Of a stretch of DNA of 64,000 bases, positions 35,649-43,845 are shown piece by piece. The notes beneath the pieces were generated by a model. The model was not told the DNA's origin and searched no databases. It saw nothing but the letters and a program-made list of their open reading frames with translations. Numbering within the stretch: position 1 is the first letter of the stretch; each line of letters begins with the position of its first letter. Position numbers and translations under genes: made by a program. The DNA lies in NCBI RefSeq assembly GCF_000745345.1, contig NZ_JQNR01000004.1:992001-1056000 (forward strand), in the 5' to 3' direction. Source of the DNA: Actinacidiphila yeochonensis CN732. GTDB taxonomy: Bacteria > Actinomycetota > Actinomycetes > Streptomycetales > Streptomycetaceae.

Positions 35649-36325
35649 GGTCTGCCTCCTTGGCGGGTCGGCGGCTGCGGGGTAACGCACAGCGCCGACA
35701 CCTCGCTCTGGATCAGGGTGTGGACGAAGAGCAGGTCGACGCCGGCCGGCCCGCCGGCTGCCAGCTGGTGCGGGACGAGGGAGTCGAAGTGCGCGGAGTC
35801 TCCGACCGCCAGGGTGTGCGTCTGCTCGCCCAGGGTCAGCACCAGCTCACCGCCGGTGACGTACAGCCACTCCTCGCCCGGGTGGACGCGTACCAGGCCG
35901 CCCTGCGCGTGTGCCGGTACGTGCACCCGCAGGGCCTGCATGGCGCGCCCGGTGCCGCCCGCCCGCCAGTACGTCCAGCCGCCGGCGGGCACCGCCGGCA
36001 TGGCCCCGGAGCGTACAATGGGGTCCGACTCGGCGGTCGTCTCCCCGAGCAGGTCGGAGACGGTCGTCCCGTACAGCCGGGCCAGGCCCAGCAGCACGGG
36101 CAGCGAGGGCTGGCGCAGCCCGGACTCCAGCCGCGACAGGTGCGCGGCGGACAGTCCGACGCGTCGCGCCGCGGCCTCCAGGGTGAGGCCGGCGGAGCGC
36201 CGCCGCTCCCGCAGACGCGGGGCGAGGACGGGGTTGTCGCCGCCTTCGACGCCGCCCGCGGGCGCTGTGCCGTCGGCGGGGTCGGTGCCCCGGCCGCCGG
36301 GCTGTGTGGGGTCCATGGCGTCCAT
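35645..36325 (-). CDS. XRE-family regulator with C-terminal cupin domain
   Basis: This 226-residue protein has an XRE helix-turn-helix at about residues 35-90 (LRERRRSAGLTLEAAARRVG, LSAAHLSRLESGLRQPS) and a C-terminal cupin_2 domain (GEEWLYVTGGELVLTLGEQ, FDSLVPHQL). The cupin may sense a small ligand or a metal. Start codons at 36325 and 36316 are both possible; neither has a strong ribosome site. Two palindromes lie just upstream (36340-36374), which suggests autoregulation. It is translationally coupled to the small membrane protein downstream. Confidence 0.88.
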   Translation of the reverse strand: MDAMDPTQPGGRGTDPADGTAPAGGVEGGDNPVLAPRLRERRRSAGLTLEAAARRVGLSAAHLSRLESGLRQPSLPVLLGLARLYGTTVSDLLGETTAESDPIVRSGAMPAVPAGGWTYWRAGGTGRAMQALRVHVPAHAQGGLVRVHPGEEWLYVTGGELVLTLGEQTHTLAVGDSAHFDSLVPHQLAAGGPAGVDLLFVHTLIQSEVSALCVTPQPPTRQGGRP

Positions 36326-36339
36326 GGAACACCCGGAGA

Positions 36340-36374
36340 TGCCTCTGAGGCAAAAAGTTTGCCCCAGAGGCAAA
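36340..36374 (-). promoter_or_regulatory. Tandem palindromic operators upstream of the XRE-cupin gene
   Basis: TGCCTC-T-GAGGCA (36340-36352, perfect) and TTTGCC-N5-GGCAAA (36358-36374) share the half-site GCCTC or GCCCC, with centres 20 bp apart. They lie 15-49 bp before the gene, as expected for sites of an autoregulated XRE dimer. Confidence 0.6.
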
Positions 36375-36485
36375 TGGTCCCGGGTGGCGATCCCGTGGGG
36401 GACCGGACCGCGACCGCCTCAACCCTCCGGGGCCGGACCGGCCCGTGGCGCGAAAACCGTTGGACAGCAGGGGAGTTGGCCTCCC

Positions 36486-36497
36486 TACCCTGCCCGG
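36486..36497 (+). promoter_or_regulatory. -10 element of a leaderless promoter (GNAT gene)
   Basis: TACCCT (36486-36491) is followed by six bases and then the GTG start at 36498. TTGGAC at 36460-36465 may be the -35, with a long 20-bp spacer. The absence of a ribosome site fits a leaderless mRNA. Confidence 0.5.
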
Positions 36498-37418
36498 GTG
36501 ACTGACTTCGCCTTCCTGGACACCCCCTCCGACTGGCAGCCCGGCTACCGGCAGCGCCTCGTCGACGCCTACCGGGCGAGCGGCCTGCCGGGGCCGGCCG
36601 CCACCGAACTCGCCGCCGAGGCGGTGAAGCAGAGCGGCAGCTGGACGGCCGCGGCGATCCTCGACGACGACGGCCACCGGATCGGGCAGGTCGTCGTCGG
36701 CTTGTCCGAGCGCCAGGGCACCTCCACCGGCCGGATCGGCGAGCTGTGGACCGACCCTGCCCGGGACGTACAGGGCGTCCACCGCCGCGCGGCCCACGCC
36801 TGGGCGCGCCGCTGGTGTGCGGAGCGCGGGACGCGGCAGCTGGTCGTCCGGCTGGCCGCGCCGGACGAGGTCTTCGCCGACTACCCGGTACGCGCCCAGA
36901 ACCGGATCAAGGTCCTCACCGCCCCGGCCGAGCCGCCCGCCGGGGTGACGTACCGGCCGATGACGGAGGACGAGTACCCGGCCTGGCTGGCTGCCGGGGA
37001 GAAACGTTACGCCGCCGACATGGTGCGGGCCGGCTCCTGGACGCCCGAGCAGGCGCGTCAGAAGGCCGGAGAGGACTACCGCACGCTGCTTCCCGAGGGC
37101 GTGGCCACCCCCGACACCACCCTCGTGGTGCTCCAGGCCGGCGGCGAGCCGATCGGCAACGGCTGGCTCAGGCACGGCTACCTTCCCGGAGTCACCTTCG
37201 GCTACTCGCTGCTGGTGCACCCGGAGTTCCGCGGCCGGGGCCACGGCCGCTCGGCCATGGCCGTCGGCGAGCAGATCACGGCAGCCGTCGGCGACGAGGC
37301 CCTGATGTTCAACGTCTTCGGCGGCAATGAGGTCGCGATGTCCCTCTACACCGCGGTCGGCTACTCCGTTCTGGAGGAGACGCGCGCGGACGAACTTCCC
37401 CCGAGCACCGAACACTAG
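36498..37418 (+). CDS. GNAT-family N-acetyltransferase
   Basis: This 306-residue protein starts at GTG 36498, apparently leaderless. The C-terminal GNAT domain (~155-300) contains the acetyl-CoA-binding signature LLVHPEFRGRGHGRSAM (R/QxxGxG/A) and the late beta-strand NVFGGNEVAMSLYTAVGY. The N-terminal half (~1-150) looks like a degenerate GNAT half, so this may be a tandem-GNAT protein. The substrate is unknown. It is single and divergent from the XRE-cupin gene, and could share its operators because the intergenic region is only 172 bp. Confidence 0.85.
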   Translation: MTDFAFLDTPSDWQPGYRQRLVDAYRASGLPGPAATELAAEAVKQSGSWTAAAILDDDGHRIGQVVVGLSERQGTSTGRIGELWTDPARDVQGVHRRAAHAWARRWCAERGTRQLVVRLAAPDEVFADYPVRAQNRIKVLTAPAEPPAGVTYRPMTEDEYPAWLAAGEKRYAADMVRAGSWTPEQARQKAGEDYRTLLPEGVATPDTTLVVLQAGGEPIGNGWLRHGYLPGVTFGYSLLVHPEFRGRGHGRSAMAVGEQITAAVGDEALMFNVFGGNEVAMSLYTAVGYSVLEETRADELPPSTEH

Positions 37419-37631
37419 TGCCGCTCCCGGCAGGGTTTGCCCCGCTCGCCGCCCTGGCACGGCCGTCCGCCGCGTTGCCGTACCGGCCGAGCAGGCCCGC
37501 TACGAGGCCGGGTCGGCGCCTTGCGGCCGACCGCACCAGGACACCTCGCCACCGGGCGAACCGCGCCGGTCGCGACACTGGGACCTGTCCGGGTTCGGCT
37601 CCTGGCACGCTCCGACCGGTAGCGAGCCGTG

Positions 37632-38921
37632 CTACGAAGCGCTGCCCGCCGGCTGGCCCTCCGGGAGGCCGGGCCGACTGCCCTCCGGCGCGTCGGGGAT
37701 GCCGCCGTCGAGCCGGTCGAACAGCCGCAGCAGGGGCGTGGCCATGACCGTCGTCACCACCGCGACGACCACCAGGACGGTGAACATCGACCGGGTGACG
37801 ATGCCCTCCGACAGGCCGACGTTGATCGCGATGAGCTGCATGAGCCCGCGGGCGTTCATCAGCACGCCGATCCGCAGGGCCACGGCCTGGGACTGGCCGG
37901 CCGCCCGTGACGCCGCCCAGCAGGCGCCGAACTTCCCCACCACCGCGACCACCGTGCAGCCGGCCGCGAAGAGCAGCAGGGCCGGATCGCCGAGCAGCCC
38001 GGTGTCGGTGTTGAGACCGGAGTAGGTGAAGAACAGGGGCAGCAGCAGCGTCCGGGACAGCGGTTCGGTGGCCGCCACCGCCTCGTCGATCCTGGGCCCC
38101 TTCGGCATGGCCACTCCCAGGCTGAACGCGCCGAAGACCGCGTACAGCCCGATCCGGTCGGTGTACCAGGCGGCCAGGCAGAGGGCGATCAGCAGGACGA
38201 GCTGGAGCTGCGGGGGACTGAGCCGGTCCGCCGCCTCCAGCAGCGGCGCGCGCAGGCGGAACAGCAGCGTGAGGGCCGCCACGAGCCCGACCCCGCCGGC
38301 GAGCGCCAGCACGATGGTGCCCGACGTGCCCCGCGCCATGCTGACCACCGCCGCCAGCAGCACCCACGCGACCACGTCGTCGATGGCGCCGGCCGCCAGC
38401 GAGATGCGGCCGAAGGCGGTGGCGCCCAGGCCGTTCTCGGTGATGATGCGGGCCAGCATCGGGAAGGCGGTGATGGCCAGGGTGACGCCGACGAACGCGA
38501 CGAGCACGTGCACCGGCACGCCGGGCGGCGCGGCGTTCACCGAGCCGTGCGCGGCCCATGCCAGTGCGCAGCCCAGCAGCAGGGGCGTCACGCTGCCGAA
38601 CGCCGAGACGACCACCGCCGAGCGGGCGACCTTCCCGGACCGGTCGAGGCGGAACTCGTAGCCGGTCTGGAACATGAACAGCGTCAGGCCCAACTGCCCC
38701 GTGACGTAGAGCATCGGGCGCATCTGCGCCGGGAAGAGGTGGTGTTCGGCCGACGGCAGCAGCAGTCCGAGGACGGACGGGCCGAGCAGCACTCCGGCGA
38801 GCATCTCGGCGACCACCGGGGGCTGTCCCAGTGGACGCAGTAACAGCGCGACGGCGCGGCAGACGAGCAGGATGGCGACGGTGGCGAGCAGGAAGGCGGT
38901 ACCGAGTTCGGTCGTGGACAC
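37632..38921 (-). CDS. Monovalent cation:proton antiporter (CPA2/KefB-like)
   Basis: This 429-residue integral membrane protein starts at GTG 38921 and has about twelve or thirteen hydrophobic helices. It belongs to the Na+/H+ exchanger-type domain family: GQPPVVAEMLAGVLLGPSVLG at the start, the AGAIDDVVAWVLLA segment with the conserved Asp pair thought to bind cation and proton, and MNARGLMQLIAINVGL near the end. No C-terminal TrkA domain is present. It probably exports Na+ or K+ in exchange for protons. The gene stands alone, separated from the P450 by about 180 bp. Confidence 0.9.
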   Translation of the reverse strand: MSTTELGTAFLLATVAILLVCRAVALLLRPLGQPPVVAEMLAGVLLGPSVLGLLLPSAEHHLFPAQMRPMLYVTGQLGLTLFMFQTGYEFRLDRSGKVARSAVVVSAFGSVTPLLLGCALAWAAHGSVNAAPPGVPVHVLVAFVGVTLAITAFPMLARIITENGLGATAFGRISLAAGAIDDVVAWVLLAAVVSMARGTSGTIVLALAGGVGLVAALTLLFRLRAPLLEAADRLSPPQLQLVLLIALCLAAWYTDRIGLYAVFGAFSLGVAMPKGPRIDEAVAATEPLSRTLLLPLFFTYSGLNTDTGLLGDPALLLFAAGCTVVAVVGKFGACWAASRAAGQSQAVALRIGVLMNARGLMQLIAINVGLSEGIVTRSMFTVLVVVAVVTTVMATPLLRLFDRLDGGIPDAPEGSRPGLPEGQPAGSAS

Positions 38922-39098
38922 GATCGACAGCCCTTCGGAGGGGAGCGGCGCGGCGGTGTGGGCGCGGTGCCGGGCTACGGCCCGGTGCCGGTGGGGCCGT
39001 GGCCGGTTCACGGCGCGTGGAGGTGCCGCGGGTGCGGCGGCCCCGGCCGGTTGCGCGGGTGGTGCCGGTCGGTGCGGCCGGCGGGTCGGCGCGGCCGG

Positions 39099-40565
39099 TC
39101 AGCGGTGGTGGGGGCAGTGGGCGGGGGAGCCGGCGGTGCCGTCTCCCCCGGTGGACGCCCTCGGACGGCCCTGGCTGTCGTGGCGGGCGAAGTAGGACGA
39201 GGCCAGCCGCTGCCGCCGGGCGTCCGCCACCATCCAGGTGCCGAAGCCGAGTTGGAGGAGGCTGCGGCCCACGTCCTCCCAGCGGTCGCGCACCCGCAGC
39301 AGGACCAGCAGCGCGGCCGGCCGGGTGCGCGGACGGCGCCTTCCGCGACGGATCAGGACGCAGGGCGCCCGGTTCGGAAGGGACCGTGTGTGGGAGACGG
39401 GGGAGCGGAGGACGAAGCGGCCCAGCACCTCCCCGGTGGCCGCCCGCATCACCAGGGGCGCCAGCCGCCAGGCAGGGCAGGAGCGGTTCGCGGCGACCCC
39501 GAAGGGGATGTGGTGGGCGTCCTTCGCCGTGATGTGCTCCCACCGGTCCGGGTCGAAGACCTCGGGGTCGGTGACGCCGGTGGCGTGGAAGGCGGGGTAG
39601 TCGAAGCAGAGCACGGTGCCGGCCGGATACGCCGTTCCGTCGCCGAGGTCGATGTCGGCGGTGGTGATCCGGTGCGCGATGCCGAAGAGGGGGTAGCGGC
39701 GCAGCGCCTCGTTCAGCACGTGGCCGAGGTAGCGGCCGTCCCAAGCCTCGGCGGCCGCCCGCCGCTGTACGTCCGGGTGCTGGGCGAGCGCCAGCAGCAG
39801 GTGCGCCATGGCCTCCGACATCTGGACCACGGCGGTGTTGAAGAAGGTGCCCTGGAGGTAGTGCGCCTTGTCCAGGTCGTCGGACAGCTCGGCCGGAAGC
39901 TCGTGCGGCACCTCGCCCGCGGCCAGCCGGCCCAGCAGGTAGCGGGTGAGCCGGGTGCGCCGCCCCATGTGGCGCAGCCGGGTGTTCTTCAGCGAGTCGA
40001 CGACGTCCCTGGCGTTGCCGGTGATCAGGTCCCGCACCTCGCGGGGACACGGCTCGCGGAAGACCAGCTCGTGGAAGAACTCCGCCCACACCGGCATCAT
40101 CAGGTCGCGCAGCCGTACCACCGACAGGCTCCCGGGCACCTCCTCGTCCAGGACCCGCGCGGCACAGGCGGCGGCCCGCGCGGACAACTCGGCGCTGCTG
40201 CCGCCGAGTACGGCCAGGGTGGTGCGGGCCACGGCGTCGTAGCGCGGCCCGGGTTCCAGATGCTCCTGGTGGACCTCCGGGCCGGGGGAGAGCCAGTACC
40301 AGAACAGGTCCGACAGGCCGGCGCCCCGGCTGCGGCCGTTCGCGGCGGGATGGGCGTACAGCCGCTCGAACCCCTCGGGGCCCACACGGTCGTTGGGAAC
40401 GATCACCCCCTCGGGTCCGTTGACGGCCGCGAACACCCGTCCGCGCAGGGCGACCAGGGCCCGGGGGAGCCAGTACGGGCTGGACAGCGCCGCCGCCAGC
40501 GCGGCGGCGCCCGCCGCGGCGCGCGGTCCGCCCGGCGCGGCGTCCGCCAGACGCTTCGTCACCAT
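39099..40565 (-). CDS. Divergent cytochrome P450 with C-terminal extension
   Basis: This 488-residue heme-thiolate monooxygenase has a K-helix ExxR (LNEALRRYP, ~residue 285), the PERF-like region (FDPDRW) and the heme-binding segment FGVAANRSCPAW, where Cys (~362) is followed by Pro-Ala rather than the usual x-Gly. The I-helix (~235-255) lacks the classic AGxET; the local sequence is GTFFNTAVVQMSEAM. About 75 residues extend past the normal fold end. N-terminal hydrophobic residues are few, so it is probably soluble. It is the last gene of a coupled operon with the FMN oxidase and flavin monooxygenase, 27 bp after the former. The substrate is unknown. Confidence 0.85.
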   Translation of the reverse strand: MVTKRLADAAPGGPRAAAGAAALAAALSSPYWLPRALVALRGRVFAAVNGPEGVIVPNDRVGPEGFERLYAHPAANGRSRGAGLSDLFWYWLSPGPEVHQEHLEPGPRYDAVARTTLAVLGGSSAELSARAAACAARVLDEEVPGSLSVVRLRDLMMPVWAEFFHELVFREPCPREVRDLITGNARDVVDSLKNTRLRHMGRRTRLTRYLLGRLAAGEVPHELPAELSDDLDKAHYLQGTFFNTAVVQMSEAMAHLLLALAQHPDVQRRAAAEAWDGRYLGHVLNEALRRYPLFGIAHRITTADIDLGDGTAYPAGTVLCFDYPAFHATGVTDPEVFDPDRWEHITAKDAHHIPFGVAANRSCPAWRLAPLVMRAATGEVLGRFVLRSPVSHTRSLPNRAPCVLIRRGRRRPRTRPAALLVLLRVRDRWEDVGRSLLQLGFGTWMVADARRQRLASSYFARHDSQGRPRASTGGDGTAGSPAHCPHHR

Positions 40566-40592
40566 GCCTTCTCCCGGTCTCCGTTGCGCACC

Positions 40593-41963
40593 TCACCCCT
40601 CCGTTCGCCTCCCGCACGATCGGTTCGTGCCGGTCGTCCTCGTCCGGCTCGGAGTGGCCGGCGAGGCCGCCCCTCCCCTGGACGTCCAACCGTCAACGGC
40701 CTTACGGGGCAACGCCGTCGACGTCCCAGGCGGGTCCACCGCGGCGGGCCGCGGCGCCCGGGCCACCACCTGGTCGCGGCTCAGGCCCGCGCAGTCCGGT
40801 GCCCCGCACAGGGTGAGGACGTGCGCGGTCTCGTCGCGCAGCGCCTCCAGCACCCGGGCCACACCCCGTTCGCCCTCGGCGGCCAGGCCCCACAGCACCG
40901 GTCGGCCCACTCCGACCGCGGTGGCGCCCAGCGCCAGGGCGGTGGCCACGTCGGCGCCGGAGCGCACCCCGCCGTCGAGGAGTACCGGCACCCGTCCCGC
41001 CACCGCGTCGGCGACCGCCGGAAGCGCGTCCAACGACGCGGGAGCCGCGTCGAGTTGGCGCCCGCCGTGGTTGGAGACGATGACCCCGGCGGCGCCCTCG
41101 TCCACCGCGATCCGGGCGTCCGCCGGGTGGAGCACGCCCTTGACCAGCACCGGCAGCGCCGTCATGGCCCGCAGCGCGCGCAGGTCGGCCCAGGACAGCG
41201 CGGGGGACATCGCGATCGGCCGGGTGCCGCCGGGCGGGCCGCCGGGCAGGCCGCGCATGTTCTCGGCGGCGTGGCCGGGCGGCAGGTCGTGGAAGCCGTT
41301 GCGGTCGTCGCGCGGCCGGCGGCCGAAGACGGGCGAGTCGGCGGTCACCACCAGCGCCGTGCAGCCTGCCGCCTCCGCCCGCCGCACCAGCTCCCGGATG
41401 ACCCGTTCCTCCGGCTGGAGGTAGAGCTGGAACCACACGGGGGCCGTCGGCCGCACCGAGCGAGCGGCGGCGGCCACCTCGCCGACCGCCGTGGTCGAGG
41501 CCATCGAGGTGACCATGACCGCGCCGGCCGCGGCCGCGGCCCGGGCGGTGGCCGGCTCGCCGGCGGGGTGGGCCAGCCGGTGGAAGGCGGTCGGGGCGAC
41601 CACCACCGGCAGCGCCCCCGGCGCCCCGGGCAGGTCGACGGCGGTGGTGGCCGGACCCGAGCCGCGCAGCACCCGGGGCAGCAGGGCCAGCCGGCGGAAG
41701 GCCGCCTCGTTGTCGGCCAGGGCCGTCTCCCGGCCGGCGCCGCCCTCGTAGAAGTCCCGGTACACCGGGTCGAGCCGGGCCGCGGCCGCCTCCCGCAGCA
41801 CGTCCAGTGGCCCCGGCGCCGGGCCCGCGGTGCGGCCGGGACCCTCGGCGGGCCCCCGGCCAGGGGCTCCAGCCGCGGGGTCCGGCGCCGGTCCGGCCGC
41901 GGCGGGGTCCGGGCAGCCCCGCTCCGGCGAGCGCGTCGCCGCCGGGACGGCCCGCTCCGTCAC
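40593..41963 (-). CDS. FMN-dependent alpha-hydroxy-acid oxidase/dehydrogenase
   Basis: This 456-residue member of the FMN-dependent alpha-hydroxy-acid dehydrogenase family (glycolate, lactate and mandelate oxidases) oxidises an alpha-hydroxy acid to a keto acid. It is a TIM barrel with PTAFHRLAHPAGEPATARAAAA near the FMN site, VSNHGGRQLD with the catalytic His and Arg, and LLDGGVRSGADVATALALGA binding the phosphate. The start is GTG at 41963, overlapping the monooxygenase stop by GTGA. The first ~60 residues are a Pro/Gly/Ala-rich tail of low complexity. It is the middle gene of the monooxygenase-oxidase-P450 operon. The substrate may be a pathway intermediate. Confidence 0.88.
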   Translation of the reverse strand: MTERAVPAATRSPERGCPDPAAAGPAPDPAAGAPGRGPAEGPGRTAGPAPGPLDVLREAAAARLDPVYRDFYEGGAGRETALADNEAAFRRLALLPRVLRGSGPATTAVDLPGAPGALPVVVAPTAFHRLAHPAGEPATARAAAAAGAVMVTSMASTTAVGEVAAAARSVRPTAPVWFQLYLQPEERVIRELVRRAEAAGCTALVVTADSPVFGRRPRDDRNGFHDLPPGHAAENMRGLPGGPPGGTRPIAMSPALSWADLRALRAMTALPVLVKGVLHPADARIAVDEGAAGVIVSNHGGRQLDAAPASLDALPAVADAVAGRVPVLLDGGVRSGADVATALALGATAVGVGRPVLWGLAAEGERGVARVLEALRDETAHVLTLCGAPDCAGLSRDQVVARAPRPAAVDPPGTSTALPRKAVDGWTSRGGAASPATPSRTRTTGTNRSCGRRTEG

Positions 41964-43588
41964 GCCGCCCCCGGCGCGGGTGCCGCCGGGAAGCCGTGCT
42001 CGGCGAGGAAGCGGACCAGCGGTGCCCGGTGGACGAGTTCGCTGTCCCACTCGTTCTCCAGGTTCTCCGTGACGTGGTGCTCGGCGAGCAGCGTGCCGTC
42101 GCGGAACAGCCGTACCACCGGGTGCAGGTAGCGGCCGTCGAGCCCGCCGGTGGACTGCTGCGACACCCGGACCACCGACACGTCGAACGGGTTCACCTTG
42201 TCGTGGTCCGCCCCGTACTCCAGGCTGACGGTCAGGTAGCGGTCGACAGGGCCGAACTCCCCCTTCCGCACGGCCTGGTGGAGATGGTCCAGCGGCACCT
42301 CCGGGTGGTGGCCGACCGTACCGTCGGAGCCGAGGACGACGGTGTCGGCGAGGAAGCCGAACAACTGCCACAGCGCCGAGGTGCGGTTGACCCGGGCGAG
42401 CACCGCGTCCGCCACCGCCTCGGGGCCCGGGGCCACCTCATCCCGGGGCCAACTCCGGTCGTGGTAGCGCTGTTCGAGAATGCGGTGCAGTGCGCGCACG
42501 CCGTAGCGGAACCCGTGGATGAAGCCGCTGGTGGACCTCTTGAAGTCGCGTACCTGGGTGATCGTGCCCGCGAAGTACAGGTCGGGTACGTTCGCCGACT
42601 CCCACGCCGGGGTCTGGGCCGGGAAGCGGTCCTTGATCGTCAGCTCGGGCCGGCAGCTGTCGTCGAAGATCGAGGCGTCGAAACGGAAACCGGTGGCAAG
42701 GACAACCCTGTCGTAAGGAATCTCCTTGACCACCTCGGCGACCCGTGAGAATTTGACGGCGACCCGGTAGGTTCCGTCGGCGGCCCTTTTGACGTACTGG
42801 ATGTCGCCGTCCAGTATCGCGTTCTGCGACTTCAACTGGTAGGTGTCGAGGAAGTTGTTGTTGACCGCTCGGAGGTGTCCCACGAAATGTGTCTGCCAGG
42901 CGAGGCGCAGTGAACCCGGGCCGGCCACGTGGATGACCGCCGCATTCTCCACGAGGTTGTCCGCCGTTTCGAAGGCGGAATTCCCGCGACCGATCACCAG
43001 GACCCGCTTGCCGGTGAACTCCGCAGGGTCGACGGACACCTCGGTGTAGGGCTCGGCGAGCTCCGCGCCCTCGAACGGCGGGATGTACGGCCGCGTCACG
43101 CCGGTGGCCGCGATGATCCGGCGGGCCCGCAGCACGGTCCCGTCGGCGGTGTGCGCCAGGAAGTCGCCGCGCTCCGCGGGGTCGCCGGAGGCCGTCCCGG
43201 AGGTCTCGCGGCTGATCCTGTCGATGCGGGTGTTGAACCTGATGCGGATTCCGTGAGCGGCGGCGAAGTCTCCCAGGTACTCCGGCATGGCGTCGGCCGG
43301 CGGGAAGTACCGCGGGGTGACGGCGGTGAACAGCGGGGCGCCCTCCTCGGAGAGCAGCGAGTTCCAGTCCATCCGCAGGTTGAGCTCCGGATCGTCCCAA
43401 CCGGTGTGCACCTTGTTGATGGAGATCAGCTGCCGGTGCCGGGGGTAGGTGCGGAAGAAGGTTCCCGGGGATTCCCCGGCCTCCACCACCAGGTAATTCC
43501 GGCCGGCCCGCTCCAGGTAATAGCCGGCTTGGATTCCCGCTGGTCCTGCGCCTACCACCAAGTAGTCGATCCGTTCTTCCGCGGACAT
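41960..43588 (-). CDS. Flavin-containing monooxygenase (FAD/NADPH)
   Basis: This 542-residue protein has two dinucleotide-binding motifs, VVGAGPAGIQAGYYLERAG (FAD, ~10-28) and VLVIGRGNSAFETADNL (NADPH, ~215-231), and the FMO-like ATGF before the last third (VVLATGFRFDASIF). PRHRQLISINKVHTGW near residue 50 is typical of the FOXRED2-like branch. ATG 43588 has a GGGAGGT ribosome site. It leads the operon with the alpha-hydroxy-acid oxidase (GTGA overlap) and P450. It probably performs an N- or C-oxygenation on a small molecule; the reaction is not known. Confidence 0.87.
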   Translation of the reverse strand: MSAEERIDYLVVGAGPAGIQAGYYLERAGRNYLVVEAGESPGTFFRTYPRHRQLISINKVHTGWDDPELNLRMDWNSLLSEEGAPLFTAVTPRYFPPADAMPEYLGDFAAAHGIRIRFNTRIDRISRETSGTASGDPAERGDFLAHTADGTVLRARRIIAATGVTRPYIPPFEGAELAEPYTEVSVDPAEFTGKRVLVIGRGNSAFETADNLVENAAVIHVAGPGSLRLAWQTHFVGHLRAVNNNFLDTYQLKSQNAILDGDIQYVKRAADGTYRVAVKFSRVAEVVKEIPYDRVVLATGFRFDASIFDDSCRPELTIKDRFPAQTPAWESANVPDLYFAGTITQVRDFKRSTSGFIHGFRYGVRALHRILEQRYHDRSWPRDEVAPGPEAVADAVLARVNRTSALWQLFGFLADTVVLGSDGTVGHHPEVPLDHLHQAVRKGEFGPVDRYLTVSLEYGADHDKVNPFDVSVVRVSQQSTGGLDGRYLHPVVRLFRDGTLLAEHHVTENLENEWDSELVHRAPLVRFLAEHGFPAAPAPGAA

Positions 43589-43845
43589 CAGACCTCCCGG
43601 ACTCGGACACGATGCCGGACACCCTAGTTGAGGATTCAAAAAGGTATCCAGGGGTGGGAAAGTGATCCATGTCACAGCTCTTCGGTGGATTGTCGAACCC
43701 TGCCTCCGGATAACTTCCCAGGCGGCTCGGGCCGACCGGCGGCCCCTCGCCGTGCGCCGTTCCTCCGTGAAAACGCCCCCTCGGACGGCGCGATTCACGC
43801 GGCCGGAAACCGACTCCGGCGGCCGTCGCGAATGGATGGACAAAC
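43589..43845. other. Divergent promoter region of the oxidative cluster
   Basis: This 257-bp space lies between the flavin monooxygenase (-) and AMP-ligase (+) genes. It is less GC-rich than its surroundings (runs such as GATTCAAAAAG near 43632). I see no clear palindrome or LacI-type operator. Confidence 0.4.

Noticed and set aside
37309-40689. 1126-codon minus-strand frame
   Set aside because: It overlaps the antiporter and the P450, whose own frames carry clear motifs; this frame is Arg/Pro-rich noise.
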